DNA of 64,000 nucleotides, from positions 1-64,000 of the forward strand of contig NZ_JAHFVG010000028.1 in assembly GCF_023264675.1 (NCBI RefSeq), read 5' to 3'. Within the stretch, counting starts at the first letter, position 1, and the number at the start of each line of letters is the position of its first letter. The DNA is from Rhodococcus sp. (in: high G+C Gram-positive bacteria). GTDB lineage: Bacteria > Actinomycetota > Actinomycetes > Mycobacteriales > Mycobacteriaceae. This document shows positions 11,220 to 20,224 of the stretch, one piece after another. Under the pieces are notes generated by a model, which saw only the letters and a list, made by a program, of their open reading frames with translations, made no database searches and was not told where the DNA came from. The position numbers and the translations under genes are program-made.

Positions 11220-12728
11220 ATGGCGAACAGGCTGACGACGCAGGACGCGTCGTTCTATTTTCTCGAGGCCAGCAGTACGCCCATGCATCTTGGATCTTTG
11301 GCCGTCTTCCGCACTCCCCGTAGCGGTTTCAGCTACGAGAATCTGCTGTCGTTGGTCGAACAACGTCTGGTGCTCGTGCCTCGCTACCGCCAGAAGGTGC
11401 GGGAGGTCGCGTTCGGTCTTGCCCGGCCGGTATGGGTCGACGATTCCGAATTCGACATCACCTACCACATTCGGCGATCGGCACTGCCCAAGCCCGGATC
11501 CGACGAGCAGTTGCACGATCTCGTCGCACGGCTCACCTCGCGCCCTCTCGATCGGACGCGTCCGCTGTGGGAGATGTACCTCGTCGAAGGTTTGACCAAG
11601 AACCGATTTGCAATCTTCACCAAGTCTCATTCCGCGCTCGTGGACGGAGAGAAAGCGCTGGAGATCGGTCAGGTCATTCTCGACGCGAGCAAGAGTCCGC
11701 CTGCCATGGCGGAAGAACTGTGGATGCCGGCCCGCGAACCGCGGGAGTCGGCGCTGGTGTTCGACGCCATCACCGAAATGATCGTCCGTCCCGGGGAGAG
11801 CGTGGAAGTGCTCAAGGGCGCGGTGGCCGGCGTTGCGGGCGTCGCCGAGGGCGCAGTGAAGGCTGCGGGCAAAGTGCTCTCCGCGGTGCGAACGGCGGCT
11901 CAGACCGCCCCGTCGAGTCCGCTGAACGCGCCGATCTCGCGGAACCGACGTTTTGCCGTCGCCAAGACGGAACTGGCGGACTACCGAAAAATCCATACTC
12001 GCTTCGATTGCTCGATCAACGACGTCGTCCTTGCGGTGGTGACCGGAGCCCTGCGGAACTGGTTGCTCTCGCGAGGGGAGCCCGTGACGGCGTCGTCGAC
12101 GGTCCGCGCGATGGTGCCGATGTCGGTGTATGTCACCGACGAGCGAGCAGGCTACGACGAATACGCGGATCGGCTCAGTGGATCTCATGCTGCTGGATCT
12201 CGTGCAGGCGGGTTACATGCCGACGGCGATCACACGCACGGCGAGCCCGACCAGTCGCCTCGAAGCGAGGTGTCGTCCTTTCTCGTGGATCTCCCGGTCG
12301 GGGAGCCCAATGCCGTCGTTCGACTCTCGCATATCGCTCATGCGACCGACGCCCATGCCAAGCAGTCGCCGGGGGTCACCGCGCACACGCTGATGCGGAT
12401 TTCCGGCTTTGCTCCTGCAAGCCTGCACGCAATGGGAGCGCGCGCGGGAAGCAGGCTGTCTCAGCGTCTGTTCAACCTCATCATCACCAACGCGCCCGGT
12501 CCGCAATTTCCGCTGTATGTCGGCGGCGCACGTATGTTGGAGATGTTCCCTGTGTCGCCGCTGTTCGAGAATCAGGCGCTCAGCATCGGCCTTACGTCCT
12601 ACGACGGATTCGTCAGCTTCGGGTTGAACGCGGACCGCGGCGCGATGCCCGACGTCGACGTGATCACAGCGCTGTTGTTGGAGGCTTTGGAGGAACTCGT
12701 CGACGCCAGCAACGAATCGAGAGTGTGA
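11220..12728 (+). CDS. Wax ester synthase/diacylglycerol acyltransferase-like protein
   Basis: A 502-residue WS/DGAT-family protein. Members join fatty acyl-CoA to diacylglycerol or long alcohols to make storage lipid, which is abundant in Rhodococcus. The start ATG at 11220 gives MANRLTTQDASFYFLE, the family N-terminus. Other motifs are PLWEMYLVEG and NDVVLAVVTGALR. The active-site motif HHxxxDG reads HSALVDG from residue 137, so the usual second, catalytic histidine is a serine. A Gly/His-rich insert of about 32 residues lies near 315-347. Activity is therefore uncertain. The gene is the probable counterpart of Rv3233c/Rv3234c. Confidence 0.85.
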   Translation: MANRLTTQDASFYFLEASSTPMHLGSLAVFRTPRSGFSYENLLSLVEQRLVLVPRYRQKVREVAFGLARPVWVDDSEFDITYHIRRSALPKPGSDEQLHDLVARLTSRPLDRTRPLWEMYLVEGLTKNRFAIFTKSHSALVDGEKALEIGQVILDASKSPPAMAEELWMPAREPRESALVFDAITEMIVRPGESVEVLKGAVAGVAGVAEGAVKAAGKVLSAVRTAAQTAPSSPLNAPISRNRRFAVAKTELADYRKIHTRFDCSINDVVLAVVTGALRNWLLSRGEPVTASSTVRAMVPMSVYVTDERAGYDEYADRLSGSHAAGSRAGGLHADGDHTHGEPDQSPRSEVSSFLVDLPVGEPNAVVRLSHIAHATDAHAKQSPGVTAHTLMRISGFAPASLHAMGARAGSRLSQRLFNLIITNAPGPQFPLYVGGARMLEMFPVSPLFENQALSIGLTSYDGFVSFGLNADRGAMPDVDVITALLLEALEELVDASNESRV

Positions 12729-12729
12729 G

Positions 12730-13275
12730 GTGCCCGCGGTGAGGGTCTACGTACCGGCGACAGTGGCCATGTTGCGGACTTTGGTGGCAGACGGTGAGTT
12801 CCATCCGGTGAGTCGGACCGCATTCGCGGTCACTCCGACACTCCGCGAGTCGTACTCGTCGGGTGATGACGAGGAGTTGGCCGAAGTCGCGATGAACGAA
12901 GCCGCTCGGGCGTCGCTTCGGTTGGTGGCTGCCGGTATCGAGGACGAACAGGACGGGGCTGCCGACGGCGGAACCATCGACGGAGGGGCGGTGTACCGCC
13001 GTGCGGTGATCGCCGCCGATGTGGACGACCCGACATTGCGGCCCGACCTCGACGATTCGGTCGTTCGCCTGAAGGAGCCGTTGCGAATGGACCAGGTGGC
13101 GTCGGTTCATGTCGATCTCGAAGCCGCCGAGGGCGATGTCGCCAAGGCAGTGGCCGTTGTCGACGCGGCCGATATGGGAGATCATGACGCCGAATTCGTA
13201 CTCGGCGATGCCGAAGACCATATCCTTGCCTGGTACGCCACGCAGGAACTGCCGTTCCTGTTGGAGTTCCTCTAG
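12730..13275 (+). CDS. DUF6912-type conserved protein
   Basis: A 181-residue protein of unknown function that matches Rv3231c as I remember it. The start region VRVYVPATVAMLRTLVADGEF, the segment FAVTPTLRESYSSGDDEELAEVA and the tail DHILAWYATQELPFLLEFL are the conserved parts. It begins two bases after the acyltransferase stop, so the two are probably cotranscribed. A second GTG at 12739 would give VRVYVPAT directly and may be the true start. The protein has no signal peptide or membrane segment and is rich in acidic residues. Confidence 0.75.
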   Translation: MPAVRVYVPATVAMLRTLVADGEFHPVSRTAFAVTPTLRESYSSGDDEELAEVAMNEAARASLRLVAAGIEDEQDGAADGGTIDGGAVYRRAVIAADVDDPTLRPDLDDSVVRLKEPLRMDQVASVHVDLEAAEGDVAKAVAVVDAADMGDHDAEFVLGDAEDHILAWYATQELPFLLEFL

Positions 13276-13290
13276 TCGGCCCGACTTGCC

Positions 13291-13312
13291 GGTAACCTAC
13301 GGTAGCGTAACC
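13291..13312 (+). promoter_or_regulatory. Palindromic operator candidate before the reductase gene
   Basis: TACGGTAGCGTA at 13298-13309 is an inverted repeat (TACG-N4-CGTA), flanked by GGTAACC on the left and ACC on the right. The same element, including the preceding TAACC, recurs before the second desaturase at 15964. TAGCGT at 13303-13308 inside it fits a -10 box, so a bound repressor would block transcription. The likely binder is a TetR-type regulator, which is inference. Confidence 0.55.
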
Positions 13313-13377
13313 TTCACGTCGACGGCCTGCGGAGCACGTCGAGCGGCGGACTGGATCGACTGTCTCGAGCGAGGGGA

Positions 13378-14505
13378 ATGAACTTTCCGATGGATCTGAA
13401 GAAGTGGCTGGAAGCTCCGGCCGCGGATGTCTCCGCACCGAAGCGGCCCAAGCTCAATATGCTTCGTGGTGCTGTCACTCGGATCACCACCCCGTTGCTG
13501 CCCGACGACTACCTTCACCTCGCGAACCCCCTGTGGTCGGCGCGCGAGCTGCGAGGCCGCGTCGTGAACGTCAAGCAGGAGACCGCTACGGCGGTGACCC
13601 TCGTGATTCAGCCTGGGTGGGGTTTCAATTTCGACTATCAGCCGGGCCAATACATCGGAATCGGCCTTCACCTGGGCGGGCGGTGGCATTGGCGTTCCTA
13701 CTCGCTGACGTCCCCTCCCAACTGGGACGAGAAGCGGATTTCCATCACCGTCAAGGCGATGCCGGAGGGCTTCCTGTCGAGTCACCTGGTGGGCGGCGTT
13801 CCGCAGGGAACCATCGTCAGGCTCAATGCGCCGAAGGGTAATTTCGCGCTCCCGACGCCACCGCCCGAGAAGATTCTCTTCGTCACGGCGGGTAGTGGAA
13901 TCACGCCGATCATTTCGATGCTGCGGGCGCTCGATCGGCACGGCGACATGCCGGACACCGTGCACATCCATTCCGCGCCCACCGAGGACGAAGTGATGTT
14001 CGGTGACGAGCTGACCGCCATCGCCGAGGGCCATCCGCAGTTCCGATCGCACATCCAGCTGACTCGATCGGACGGAAAGTTCGCGTTGGCCTCGCTCGAC
14101 GAGCTCTATCCCGACTGGCGCACGCGTGAGACGTGGGCATGCGGACCTGCGGCGTTGCTCGAGGACTTGGAACGAGTCTGGAAGCAGGAGGGCATCGAGG
14201 ACAAACTTCATCTCGAGCGTTTCGAGATTGCGCGTGCCGACACCTCGGGAAAGGGCGGCAAGGTCACGTTCTCCAAGTCGGACCGTTCGGCGGAGGTCGA
14301 CGGCGCCACGAGTCTGCTCGAAGCAGGGGAGAACCTCGGTGTTCAGATGCCGTTCGGTTGCCGGATGGGTATCTGCCAGACGTGCGTGGTCCCATTGACC
14401 GCGGGGCACGTCATCGATCTGCGTTCGGGCAAGGAGCACGGCGAGGGCGATCGGATTCAGACGTGCATTTCTGCTGCCGCAGGCGACTGCACTCTGGAGC
14501 TGTAG
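13378..14505 (+). CDS. Ferredoxin reductase, electron donor for acyl-CoA desaturase
   Basis: A 375-residue flavo-iron-sulfur protein. An FAD-binding domain (about 55-155, with RSYSLTSPP) is followed by an NAD(P)H-binding domain (about 165-270, FVTAGSGITPIISML and WACGPAALLEDLE). A C-terminal plant-type 2Fe-2S ferredoxin domain has CRMGICQTC and a fourth Cys in IQTCIS. It matches Rv3230c, which feeds electrons from NADPH to the membrane desaturase DesA3. The desaturase gene follows after 138 bases. ATG at 13378 is used; MDLKKWLEAP at 13390 is a possible later start. Confidence 0.92.
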   Translation: MNFPMDLKKWLEAPAADVSAPKRPKLNMLRGAVTRITTPLLPDDYLHLANPLWSARELRGRVVNVKQETATAVTLVIQPGWGFNFDYQPGQYIGIGLHLGGRWHWRSYSLTSPPNWDEKRISITVKAMPEGFLSSHLVGGVPQGTIVRLNAPKGNFALPTPPPEKILFVTAGSGITPIISMLRALDRHGDMPDTVHIHSAPTEDEVMFGDELTAIAEGHPQFRSHIQLTRSDGKFALASLDELYPDWRTRETWACGPAALLEDLERVWKQEGIEDKLHLERFEIARADTSGKGGKVTFSKSDRSAEVDGATSLLEAGENLGVQMPFGCRMGICQTCVVPLTAGHVIDLRSGKEHGEGDRIQTCISAAAGDCTLEL

Positions 14506-14573
14506 GGACGAGCTCGGAGTGAGTGCCACGCGTGAACGAGTACACACGGACTTCTCAGCAAGTTCGGTTACCC

Positions 14574-14603
14574 TTGGCAATGGCGCTCTGCCACGAATAT
14601 ATG
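14574..14603 (+). promoter_or_regulatory. Possible sigma-70-type promoter of the first desaturase
   Basis: TTGGCA at 14574-14579 and TATATG at 14598-14603 are separated by 18 bases, a good match to a housekeeping promoter. The start codon follows 40 bases later with a GGAGG ribosome binding site. It would let the desaturase be expressed apart from the upstream reductase. Confidence 0.4.
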
Positions 14604-14643
14604 TGTAGTTCGGGCTGGCGCCCATAACTTCTGGAGGACCACG

Positions 14644-15966
14644 ATGGCCATCACGGACATCAAGGAGTTCGCTCACCTCACCGAAGCCGACATGGAAGCC
14701 TTCGGTCGCGAACTCGACGCGGTACGCCGCGACATCGAGGATTCTCGTGGCGAGAAGGATGCCGCGTACATACGCCGAACCATCAAGCTTCAGCGATGCC
14801 TGGAGCTGGGCGGTCGAATGATCTTGCTGGGCAGCAAGTATCGACCGGCATGGCTTGCCGGCACCGCAATGCTGAGCGTTGCGAAAATCATCGAGAACAT
14901 GGAGCTCGGGCACAATGTGATGCACGGGCAATGGGATTGGATGAACGATCCGGAGATCCATTCCGTGTCGTGGGAGTGGGACCAGACGGGGCCTTCCGAG
15001 CAGTGGAAGCGCGCGCACAACTACTCGCATCACACCTACACCAACATCGTCGGGATGGACGACGACATCGGTTTCGGAATCCTTCGGATGACTCGCGACG
15101 AGCCGTGGAAGCCGATGAACCTTCTGCAGCCGCTCGCCAACGTCGTCCTGGCGACCACATTCGAGTGGGGAATCGCGCTTCACGATCTGGACTCCCAGAA
15201 GGAACTCGACGGAGAACACGCGAACAAGTTCTGGAAGTCGCCGTCCAACCGCGCATTCGCTCGCAAGATCGCACGTCAGGTCGGCAAGGACTTCGTACTG
15301 TTTCCCGCTCTCACCGGTCCGGCGTGGAAGAGCACGCTCACCGCGAACGCGACAGCCAATCTGGTGCGCAACCTATGGGCGTACGCGGTCATTTTCTGTG
15401 GCCATTTTCCCGATGGCGCCGAGAAGTTCACCATGGGGCAGTTCGAGACCGAGACTCGCGCCGAGTGGTATCTGCGTCAGATGCTCGGTAGTGCGAATTT
15501 CGATGCAGGCAAGATCATGGCCTTCATGAGCGGGAATCTGTGTTACCAGATCGAGCATCACATGTTCCCTGATCTGCCGAGCAACCGATACCACGAAATC
15601 TCCGAGCGAGTCCACGCGCTGTGCGAGAAGTACGACCTTCCGTATACGACGGGCTCACTGGGCAAGCAGTACCTGCTGGCGTTGCGCACGATTCACAAGT
15701 TGTCGCTGCCGGACAGTTGGCTCAAAGCAACGTCGGACAATGCGCCGGAGACCAGTTCCGAGCGTCGTTTCCGTGCAGGCGACACCCCGGTGGTGCACGC
15801 GCTTCGGATCGATCCGCTCACCGGACAGCGCCGTGGCCTGCGCTCGGCAATCGCCGAAGCTCGAGTGACGTTGCGTCATGCGAAGAAGGAAGCGAAGCGT
15901 CAGGCGAAGGCTTTGCGTCAGGCGCAGCGTGATCGAGTGAGTTCCATCACGCCTACGGCTCCGTAA
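14644..15966 (+). CDS. Membrane acyl-CoA delta-9 desaturase (DesA3 type), copy 1
   Basis: A 440-residue membrane fatty acyl-CoA desaturase that puts a cis double bond into stearoyl- or palmitoyl-CoA with oxygen and electrons from the reductase. The three histidine boxes that bind the di-iron centre are visible: GHNVMH near residue 90, HNYSHH near 125 and QIEHH near 303-306. A hydrophobic stretch follows residue 225. A strong GGAGG lies upstream of the ATG. The C-terminal ~65 residues are unusually rich in Lys, Arg and Ala. Copy 2 follows immediately and is very similar along its whole length. Confidence 0.92.
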   Translation: MAITDIKEFAHLTEADMEAFGRELDAVRRDIEDSRGEKDAAYIRRTIKLQRCLELGGRMILLGSKYRPAWLAGTAMLSVAKIIENMELGHNVMHGQWDWMNDPEIHSVSWEWDQTGPSEQWKRAHNYSHHTYTNIVGMDDDIGFGILRMTRDEPWKPMNLLQPLANVVLATTFEWGIALHDLDSQKELDGEHANKFWKSPSNRAFARKIARQVGKDFVLFPALTGPAWKSTLTANATANLVRNLWAYAVIFCGHFPDGAEKFTMGQFETETRAEWYLRQMLGSANFDAGKIMAFMSGNLCYQIEHHMFPDLPSNRYHEISERVHALCEKYDLPYTTGSLGKQYLLALRTIHKLSLPDSWLKATSDNAPETSSERRFRAGDTPVVHALRIDPLTGQRRGLRSAIAEARVTLRHAKKEAKRQAKALRQAQRDRVSSITPTAP

Positions 15967-15998
15967 CCTACGGAACCGTAAGTTACGGTAGAGTAGCC
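15964..15998 (+). promoter_or_regulatory. Double palindromic operator candidate before desaturase copy 2
   Basis: Two overlapping inverted repeats: TACGG-AA-CCGTA at 15969-15980 and the perfect 7-1-7 palindrome ACCGTAAGTTACGGT at 15975-15989. TACGGTAGAGTAGCC at 15984-15998 matches 13 of 15 bases of the site at 13298, including a TAGNGT that fits a -10 box. The block starts at the stop codon of copy 1 and lies about 57 bases before the copy 2 start. It looks like a repressor-controlled promoter. Confidence 0.6.
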
Positions 15999-16054
15999 CG
16001 AAGTAGAGGCACCATGTGTGTCATCACCGACGACTGCCAGGAGGGCCGTAACCC

Positions 16055-17308
16055 GTGGCGATTTCGGAAATCAAGGAATACGCACACCTGACCGATGCAG
16101 ATGTCGAGGCGCTCGGAGTCGAACTCGACGCCATTCGACGAGACATCGAGGCATCGCGCGGTGAGCGTGATGCTCGGTACATTCGCAACACGATCAGGTT
16201 GCAGCGATCGCTTGAAATCGGTGGCCGCGCCGTTCTTTTCGCCAGCCGTAAGCGTCCCGCATGGCTCCTGGGGGCCGGCATGCTCGGTGCCGCGAAGATC
16301 ATCGAGAACATGGAGCTCGGGCACAACGTGATGCACGGGCAGTGGGACTGGATGAACGACCCGGAGATCCACTCCACCTCGTGGGAGTGGGACAACACCG
16401 GTCCGTCGGCGCACTGGAAGCAGACGCACAACTACATCCACCACAAGTACACCAACGTCCTCGGAATGGACGACGACGTCGGTTACGGTCTGCTTCGCGT
16501 CACCCGTGACCAGCGGTGGAAGCCGTTCAACCTCGGTAACCCGGTCTTCAACCTGCTGCTGCAGCTCTTCTTCGAATACGGAGTTGCAGCCCAGCACCTC
16601 GAACTGGGCAAGGTCGCCCAGGGCAGGGTTCCGCGCGAGGAGTTCGAGCAGAAGCGTCGCGAAGTGCTCGAAAAGATCGGCAAGCAGATCGCGAAGGACT
16701 ACGTCGTCTACCCGGCTCTCACCGGGCCTGCGTGGAAGAGCACGCTGACGGCCAACATCGTCGCGAACATGATTCGCAACGTCTGGACCAACACCGTCAT
16801 CTTCTGTGGTCACTTCCCGGACGGTGCCGAGAAGTTCACCAAGGCCGACATGGTCGGCGAAACGCAGGGGGAGTGGTACCTGCGTCAGATGCTCGGCAGC
16901 GCCAACTTCAATGCAGGACCGGTCATGGAATTCATGAGTGGCAATCTCTGCTACCAGATCGAGCACCACCTGTTCCCGGATCTGCCGAGTAATCGTCTGC
17001 GGGAGATCAAGGTTCGCGTTCTGGAACTGGCCGAGAAGTACGACCTGCCGTACACCACCGGGTCGATCGGCAAGCAGTACCTGCTGTCCTGGCGAACCAT
17101 CGCCAAGCTTTCGCTGCCGAACAAGTACCTCAAGGCCACCGCCGACGATGCCCCCGAGACGGCATCGGAGCACAAGTTCGACGGCGCTGCCGGCGGGCTA
17201 CTGACGATCGATCCCGTGACAGGCAAGCGGCGGGGTCTTCGTACGGCGATTCAGGAGTCGAAGAAGAAGAAGGGCCTCCGCGGACTCGTCGCGAAGCTCG
17301 GTAAGTAG
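16055..17308 (+). CDS. Membrane acyl-CoA desaturase (DesA3 type), copy 2
   Basis: A 417-residue paralogue of the preceding desaturase, with histidine boxes GHNVMH near 90, HNYIHH near 125 and QIEHH near 304. Differences include a longer middle loop around residues 185-210 (KVAQGRVPREEFEQKRREV) and a shorter basic tail. The start is GTG at 16055, followed by ISEIKEYAHLTDADVE, which mirrors copy 1. It has its own operator-like region at 15964-15998, so the two copies are probably expressed differently. A palindromic terminator follows the stop. Confidence 0.92.
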   Translation: MAISEIKEYAHLTDADVEALGVELDAIRRDIEASRGERDARYIRNTIRLQRSLEIGGRAVLFASRKRPAWLLGAGMLGAAKIIENMELGHNVMHGQWDWMNDPEIHSTSWEWDNTGPSAHWKQTHNYIHHKYTNVLGMDDDVGYGLLRVTRDQRWKPFNLGNPVFNLLLQLFFEYGVAAQHLELGKVAQGRVPREEFEQKRREVLEKIGKQIAKDYVVYPALTGPAWKSTLTANIVANMIRNVWTNTVIFCGHFPDGAEKFTKADMVGETQGEWYLRQMLGSANFNAGPVMEFMSGNLCYQIEHHLFPDLPSNRLREIKVRVLELAEKYDLPYTTGSIGKQYLLSWRTIAKLSLPNKYLKATADDAPETASEHKFDGAAGGLLTIDPVTGKRRGLRTAIQESKKKKGLRGLVAKLGK

Positions 17309-17322
17309 CAACAACGTTCACG

Positions 17323-17356
17323 CGACGCCTGGTAGCTCCTGAGCTACCAGGCGTCG
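17323..17356. terminator. Bidirectional terminator between desaturase 2 and rsgA
   Basis: A perfect palindrome with arms at 17323-17338 and 17341-17356 separated by two bases; a realistic hairpin loop uses the central bases. It lies between two converging genes and contains the rsgA stop codon at 17344-17346. Confidence 0.8.
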
Positions 17357-18333
17357 TTCGTGCGTACGGCCTCGAGGAGTAGTCGCACGGCGGCGACTCG
17401 ACGTGCGGGATCGCCGGTGAGTGCGTCCAGTGCGCATTCGGGATCGGCGGGCGGGCCGAGGTGCGTGCAGCCGCGCGGACAATCCTCGATGGCGTCGGCC
17501 AGATCGGAAAAGGCCGCGACCACTTGTTGGGGTGAGATGTGGGCCAATCCGAACGAACGAATGCCGGGCGTGTCCACCACCCATCCGCCGCCCGGTAATG
17601 GCAGCGCAACGGACTGAGTAGAGGTATGTCGGCCTTTGCCGACTCCGGACACCACGCCGGTGGCGCGGTGCGCGTCCGGCACCAGCCGGTTCACCAGTGT
17701 CGACTTTCCGACTCCCGAATGACCGATCAGTGCGGTCACCCGGTTGTTCAGTGTCGCCGTCAGTTCGGTGAGGTCCTCGCTCTGGCCGGCGAGAACTACC
17801 GGCACGTCCAGATCGGCGAATGCCGCCGAGAACTCGGCAGGATCCGCGAGATCGCTCTTGGTAAGGCACAGAATGGGTTTCAGCCCTCCGACGTACGCAG
17901 CGACGAGGGCGCGTTCGACGAATCCGGTGCGCGGCGGAGGATCCGCCAGCGCGGCGACGATGAGGAGCTGTTCGGCGTTGGCGACGACGACTCGCTCGTA
18001 CGGGTCGGTGTCGTCGGCGGTACGTCGCAAGACGGTCGTGCGTTCGGCCACCCTCACGATGCGGGCCAATGTGTCGACCTTGCCCGAGAGGTCACCGACG
18101 ATGTCCACATCGTCACCGACGACGATCGGCGTCCGGCCCAGTTCGCGAGCCCGCATGGTGACGACCGGCCGATCGGGATCTCCGCCGAGTACACAGCCCC
18201 ATCGGCCGCGGTCGACGGAGACCACCATCCCCGATTCCGCGTCGGCGTGGTCCGGCCGCGTCTTCGTCCTCGGGCGTGAACTCTTGCCCGGACGAATCCG
18301 AACGTCGGACTCGTCGTAGCTGCGCGGCGTCAG
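17344..18333 (-). CDS. rsgA: Small ribosomal subunit biogenesis GTPase RsgA
   Basis: A 329-residue circularly permuted GTPase that helps late maturation of the 30S subunit. An OB-fold domain (about 30-105) precedes the GTPase motifs in the order TKSDL (about 170), [10 protein letters not shown] (P-loop, about 220) and DTPG. A C-terminal zinc-binding region contains CPRGCTH and EC. The family N-terminus [12 protein letters not shown] places the start near 18333. The only start-like codon there is CTG, which overlaps the aroA stop (CTGA) and has AAGGGA seven bases upstream. The nearest GTG, at 18387, would add 18 residues inside aroA. Confidence 0.88.
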   Translation of the reverse strand: MTPRSYDESDVRIRPGKSSRPRTKTRPDHADAESGMVVSVDRGRWGCVLGGDPDRPVVTMRARELGRTPIVVGDDVDIVGDLSGKVDTLARIVRVAERTTVLRRTADDTDPYERVVVANAEQLLIVAALADPPPRTGFVERALVAAYVGGLKPILCLTKSDLADPAEFSAAFADLDVPVVLAGQSEDLTELTATLNNRVTALIGHSGVGKSTLVNRLVPDAHRATGVVSGVGKGRHTSTQSVALPLPGGGWVVDTPGIRSFGLAHISPQQVVAAFSDLADAIEDCPRGCTHLGPPADPECALDALTGDPARRVAAVRLLLEAVRTNDAW

Positions 18334-19655
18334 GACGAAATCCCTTCGGCCGCATGAACCGACGAGCCGCTCAGCATCTCGGCCCACAGAAGTTCGAAAC
18401 CTGGGAGCGTCTTCGCCGTGGTGCCGATGTCGTCGACCTCGACTCCTGGCACCTGCAGGCCGAGAATCGCCCCCGCTGTCGCCATGCGGTGATCTGCATA
18501 TGCACGCCATACCCCTGCGCGCAGCGGCACAGGCGTGATGTCGATGCCGTCGTCGGTTTCCACTGCCGAGCCGCCCAATCTGCCGATCTCGGTGGTGAGG
18601 GCCGCGAGGCGGTCGGTCTCGTGTCCGCGGAGGTGAGCGATACCCCGCAAGTGCGACGGGCCGTGCGCCAACGCGGCGAGCGCGGCCACCGTCGGAGTCA
18701 GTTCGCCGACGTCGTGCAGGTCGATGTCGAGGCCCACCAGGGTGTTCGGCCCGCGGACCACCAGAGTGCCGTCGTCGAGTCGGACGTCGGCGCCCATCGC
18801 CGTGAGAATCTCTCGTATCGCGTCGCCGGGCTGGGTGGTCGTCGACGGCCAGTTCGGTACGCGGACTTCTCCTCCGGTCACGGCGGCAGCGGCGAGGAAG
18901 GGTGTCGCGTTGGACAGGTCGGGCTCGACGACCCAGTCCACCGCGCTCACCGGCCCGGGGTACACGCGCCAGGTGTCGGCATCGCCACTGTCGGCCGGAG
19001 TGTCGACGCGGACCCCGGCGAAACGCAACATCTCGACCGTCATGTCGATGTGCGGCATCGACGGAACCGGCTTGCCGACGTGGTGGATGGTGATTCCCTG
19101 CTCGAACCCGGCTGCCGAGAGCATCAGGCCGGAGACGAACTGGGACGAGCCCGAGGCGTCGATCTCCACGGACCCACCGCGTAGGCTCCCAGTGCCTCGC
19201 ACGGTCAACGGGAGGCTGTTGCCCTCGACGTCACCCCCGATAGCGCGCAGAGCGCCCAGAATGGTGTCGAGCGGCCTGGTGCGGGCCTGCTCGTCCCCGT
19301 CGAAGGTCACCGTCCCGTCGGCCAATGCGGCAAGCGGCGGAACGAATCTCATGACCGTGCCCGCCAGCCCGCAGTCGATCGAGCCGCTGTGCAACGGTGC
19401 CGGAATCACGGTGAGCGAGGTCGGATCGTCGGGATCGATGCCGATGCCGACGCCGATCTCCCGCAACGCCTCGATCATCAGGTCGGTGTCACTGCTGCGC
19501 AGAGTTCCCTTCACGGACGACGGACCCGTCGCCCGAGCGGCGATGACGAGTGCGCGGTTGGTGATCGATTTGGATCCGGGCAGCGTGACAGTCGCACGAA
19601 CGGGAGCAGATGTCGACGGCGCAGTCCAGGGATTCACCTCCTCATCTTTGCGCAT
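18330..19655 (-). CDS. aroA: 3-phosphoshikimate 1-carboxyvinyltransferase (EPSP synthase)
   Basis: A 441-residue enzyme of the shikimate pathway that joins phosphoenolpyruvate to shikimate-3-phosphate. Conserved segments are [13 protein letters not shown] near residue 25, [16 protein letters not shown] near 98, [32 protein letters not shown] and [14 protein letters not shown] at 19655 is used, but GTG at 19637 ([21 protein letters not shown]) fits family length equally well. The gene starts seven bases after the YbaK gene and ends inside the rsgA start, so ybaK-aroA-rsgA form one minus-strand unit. Confidence 0.95.
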   Translation of the reverse strand: MRKDEEVNPWTAPSTSAPVRATVTLPGSKSITNRALVIAARATGPSSVKGTLRSSDTDLMIEALREIGVGIGIDPDDPTSLTVIPAPLHSGSIDCGLAGTVMRFVPPLAALADGTVTFDGDEQARTRPLDTILGALRAIGGDVEGNSLPLTVRGTGSLRGGSVEIDASGSSQFVSGLMLSAAGFEQGITIHHVGKPVPSMPHIDMTVEMLRFAGVRVDTPADSGDADTWRVYPGPVSAVDWVVEPDLSNATPFLAAAAVTGGEVRVPNWPSTTTQPGDAIREILTAMGADVRLDDGTLVVRGPNTLVGLDIDLHDVGELTPTVAALAALAHGPSHLRGIAHLRGHETDRLAALTTEIGRLGGSAVETDDGIDITPVPLRAGVWRAYADHRMATAGAILGLQVPGVEVDDIGTTAKTLPGFELLWAEMLSGSSVHAAEGISS

Positions 19656-19661
19656 TCGGTG

Positions 19662-20156
19662 TCAGCGCGTGGCGACGGGCGCGGTCACGGCGCGCGTCAG
19701 CCGAACGAGATCCTCGGGATCGAGCTCGATTTCGAGTCCTCGACGCCCACCGCTGCAGAGAATGCGGCCCCAGTTCAAAGCCGACTCGTCGACGACCGTC
19801 GCGAGTTGCCGTTTCTGGCCGAGGGGGGAGATCCCACCGAAGACGTAGCCGGTGGAGCGTTCGGCGTCGATCCGATCGGCCATGACGACCTTGCGGGTAT
19901 CGAGCGCCGACGCCGCACTCTTGAGCGAGAGCGTGGTGGTCACCGGTAGTACGGCGACCGCGAGGGAATTGTCCGAACGCTGCACCACGAGAGTCTTGAA
20001 TATCTGCTCGGAAGTCACCCCGAGGCGCGCGGTGAGGATGTCGGCTGCTTCGTTTCCGTACGACTCGGCGCGGGGATCGTGGGCATAGGAGTGCACGCGG
20101 TGATCGACTTTGCCTCTGATCAGCAGCGCGATCGCCGGGGTGGGGGCAGCGGGCAT
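19662..20156 (-). CDS. ybaK: Cys-tRNA(Pro)/Cys-tRNA(Cys) deacylase, YbaK/EbsC family
   Basis: A 164-residue editing enzyme that hydrolyses cysteine or alanine wrongly attached to tRNA-Pro. The family pattern is clear: the N-terminal [25 protein letters not shown] with the conserved lysine, [17 protein letters not shown] and [15 protein letters not shown]. The open frame reaches 20306, but ATG at 20156 gives the normal length. TACAGT lies seven bases before this ATG on the coding strand and there is no ribosome binding site, so the message is probably leaderless. The gene diverges from sigH. Confidence 0.9.
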   Translation of the reverse strand: MPAAPTPAIALLIRGKVDHRVHSYAHDPRAESYGNEAADILTARLGVTSEQIFKTLVVQRSDNSLAVAVLPVTTTLSLKSAASALDTRKVVMADRIDAERSTGYVFGGISPLGQKRQLATVVDESALNWGRILCSGGRRGLEIELDPEDLVRLTRAVTAPVATR

Positions 20157-20224
20157 GCAGGTCACTGTAGCGACGCCGAGACCTGCGAGCTCTCGGCCCG
20201 ATCGGTGGTGCGCTCGGCGGCACG

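Noticed and set aside
13297..15219. 640-codon open frame on the minus strand opposite the reductase and desaturase 1
   Set aside because: It would cover the operator region and both well-supported plus-strand genes; composition is shadow-like.
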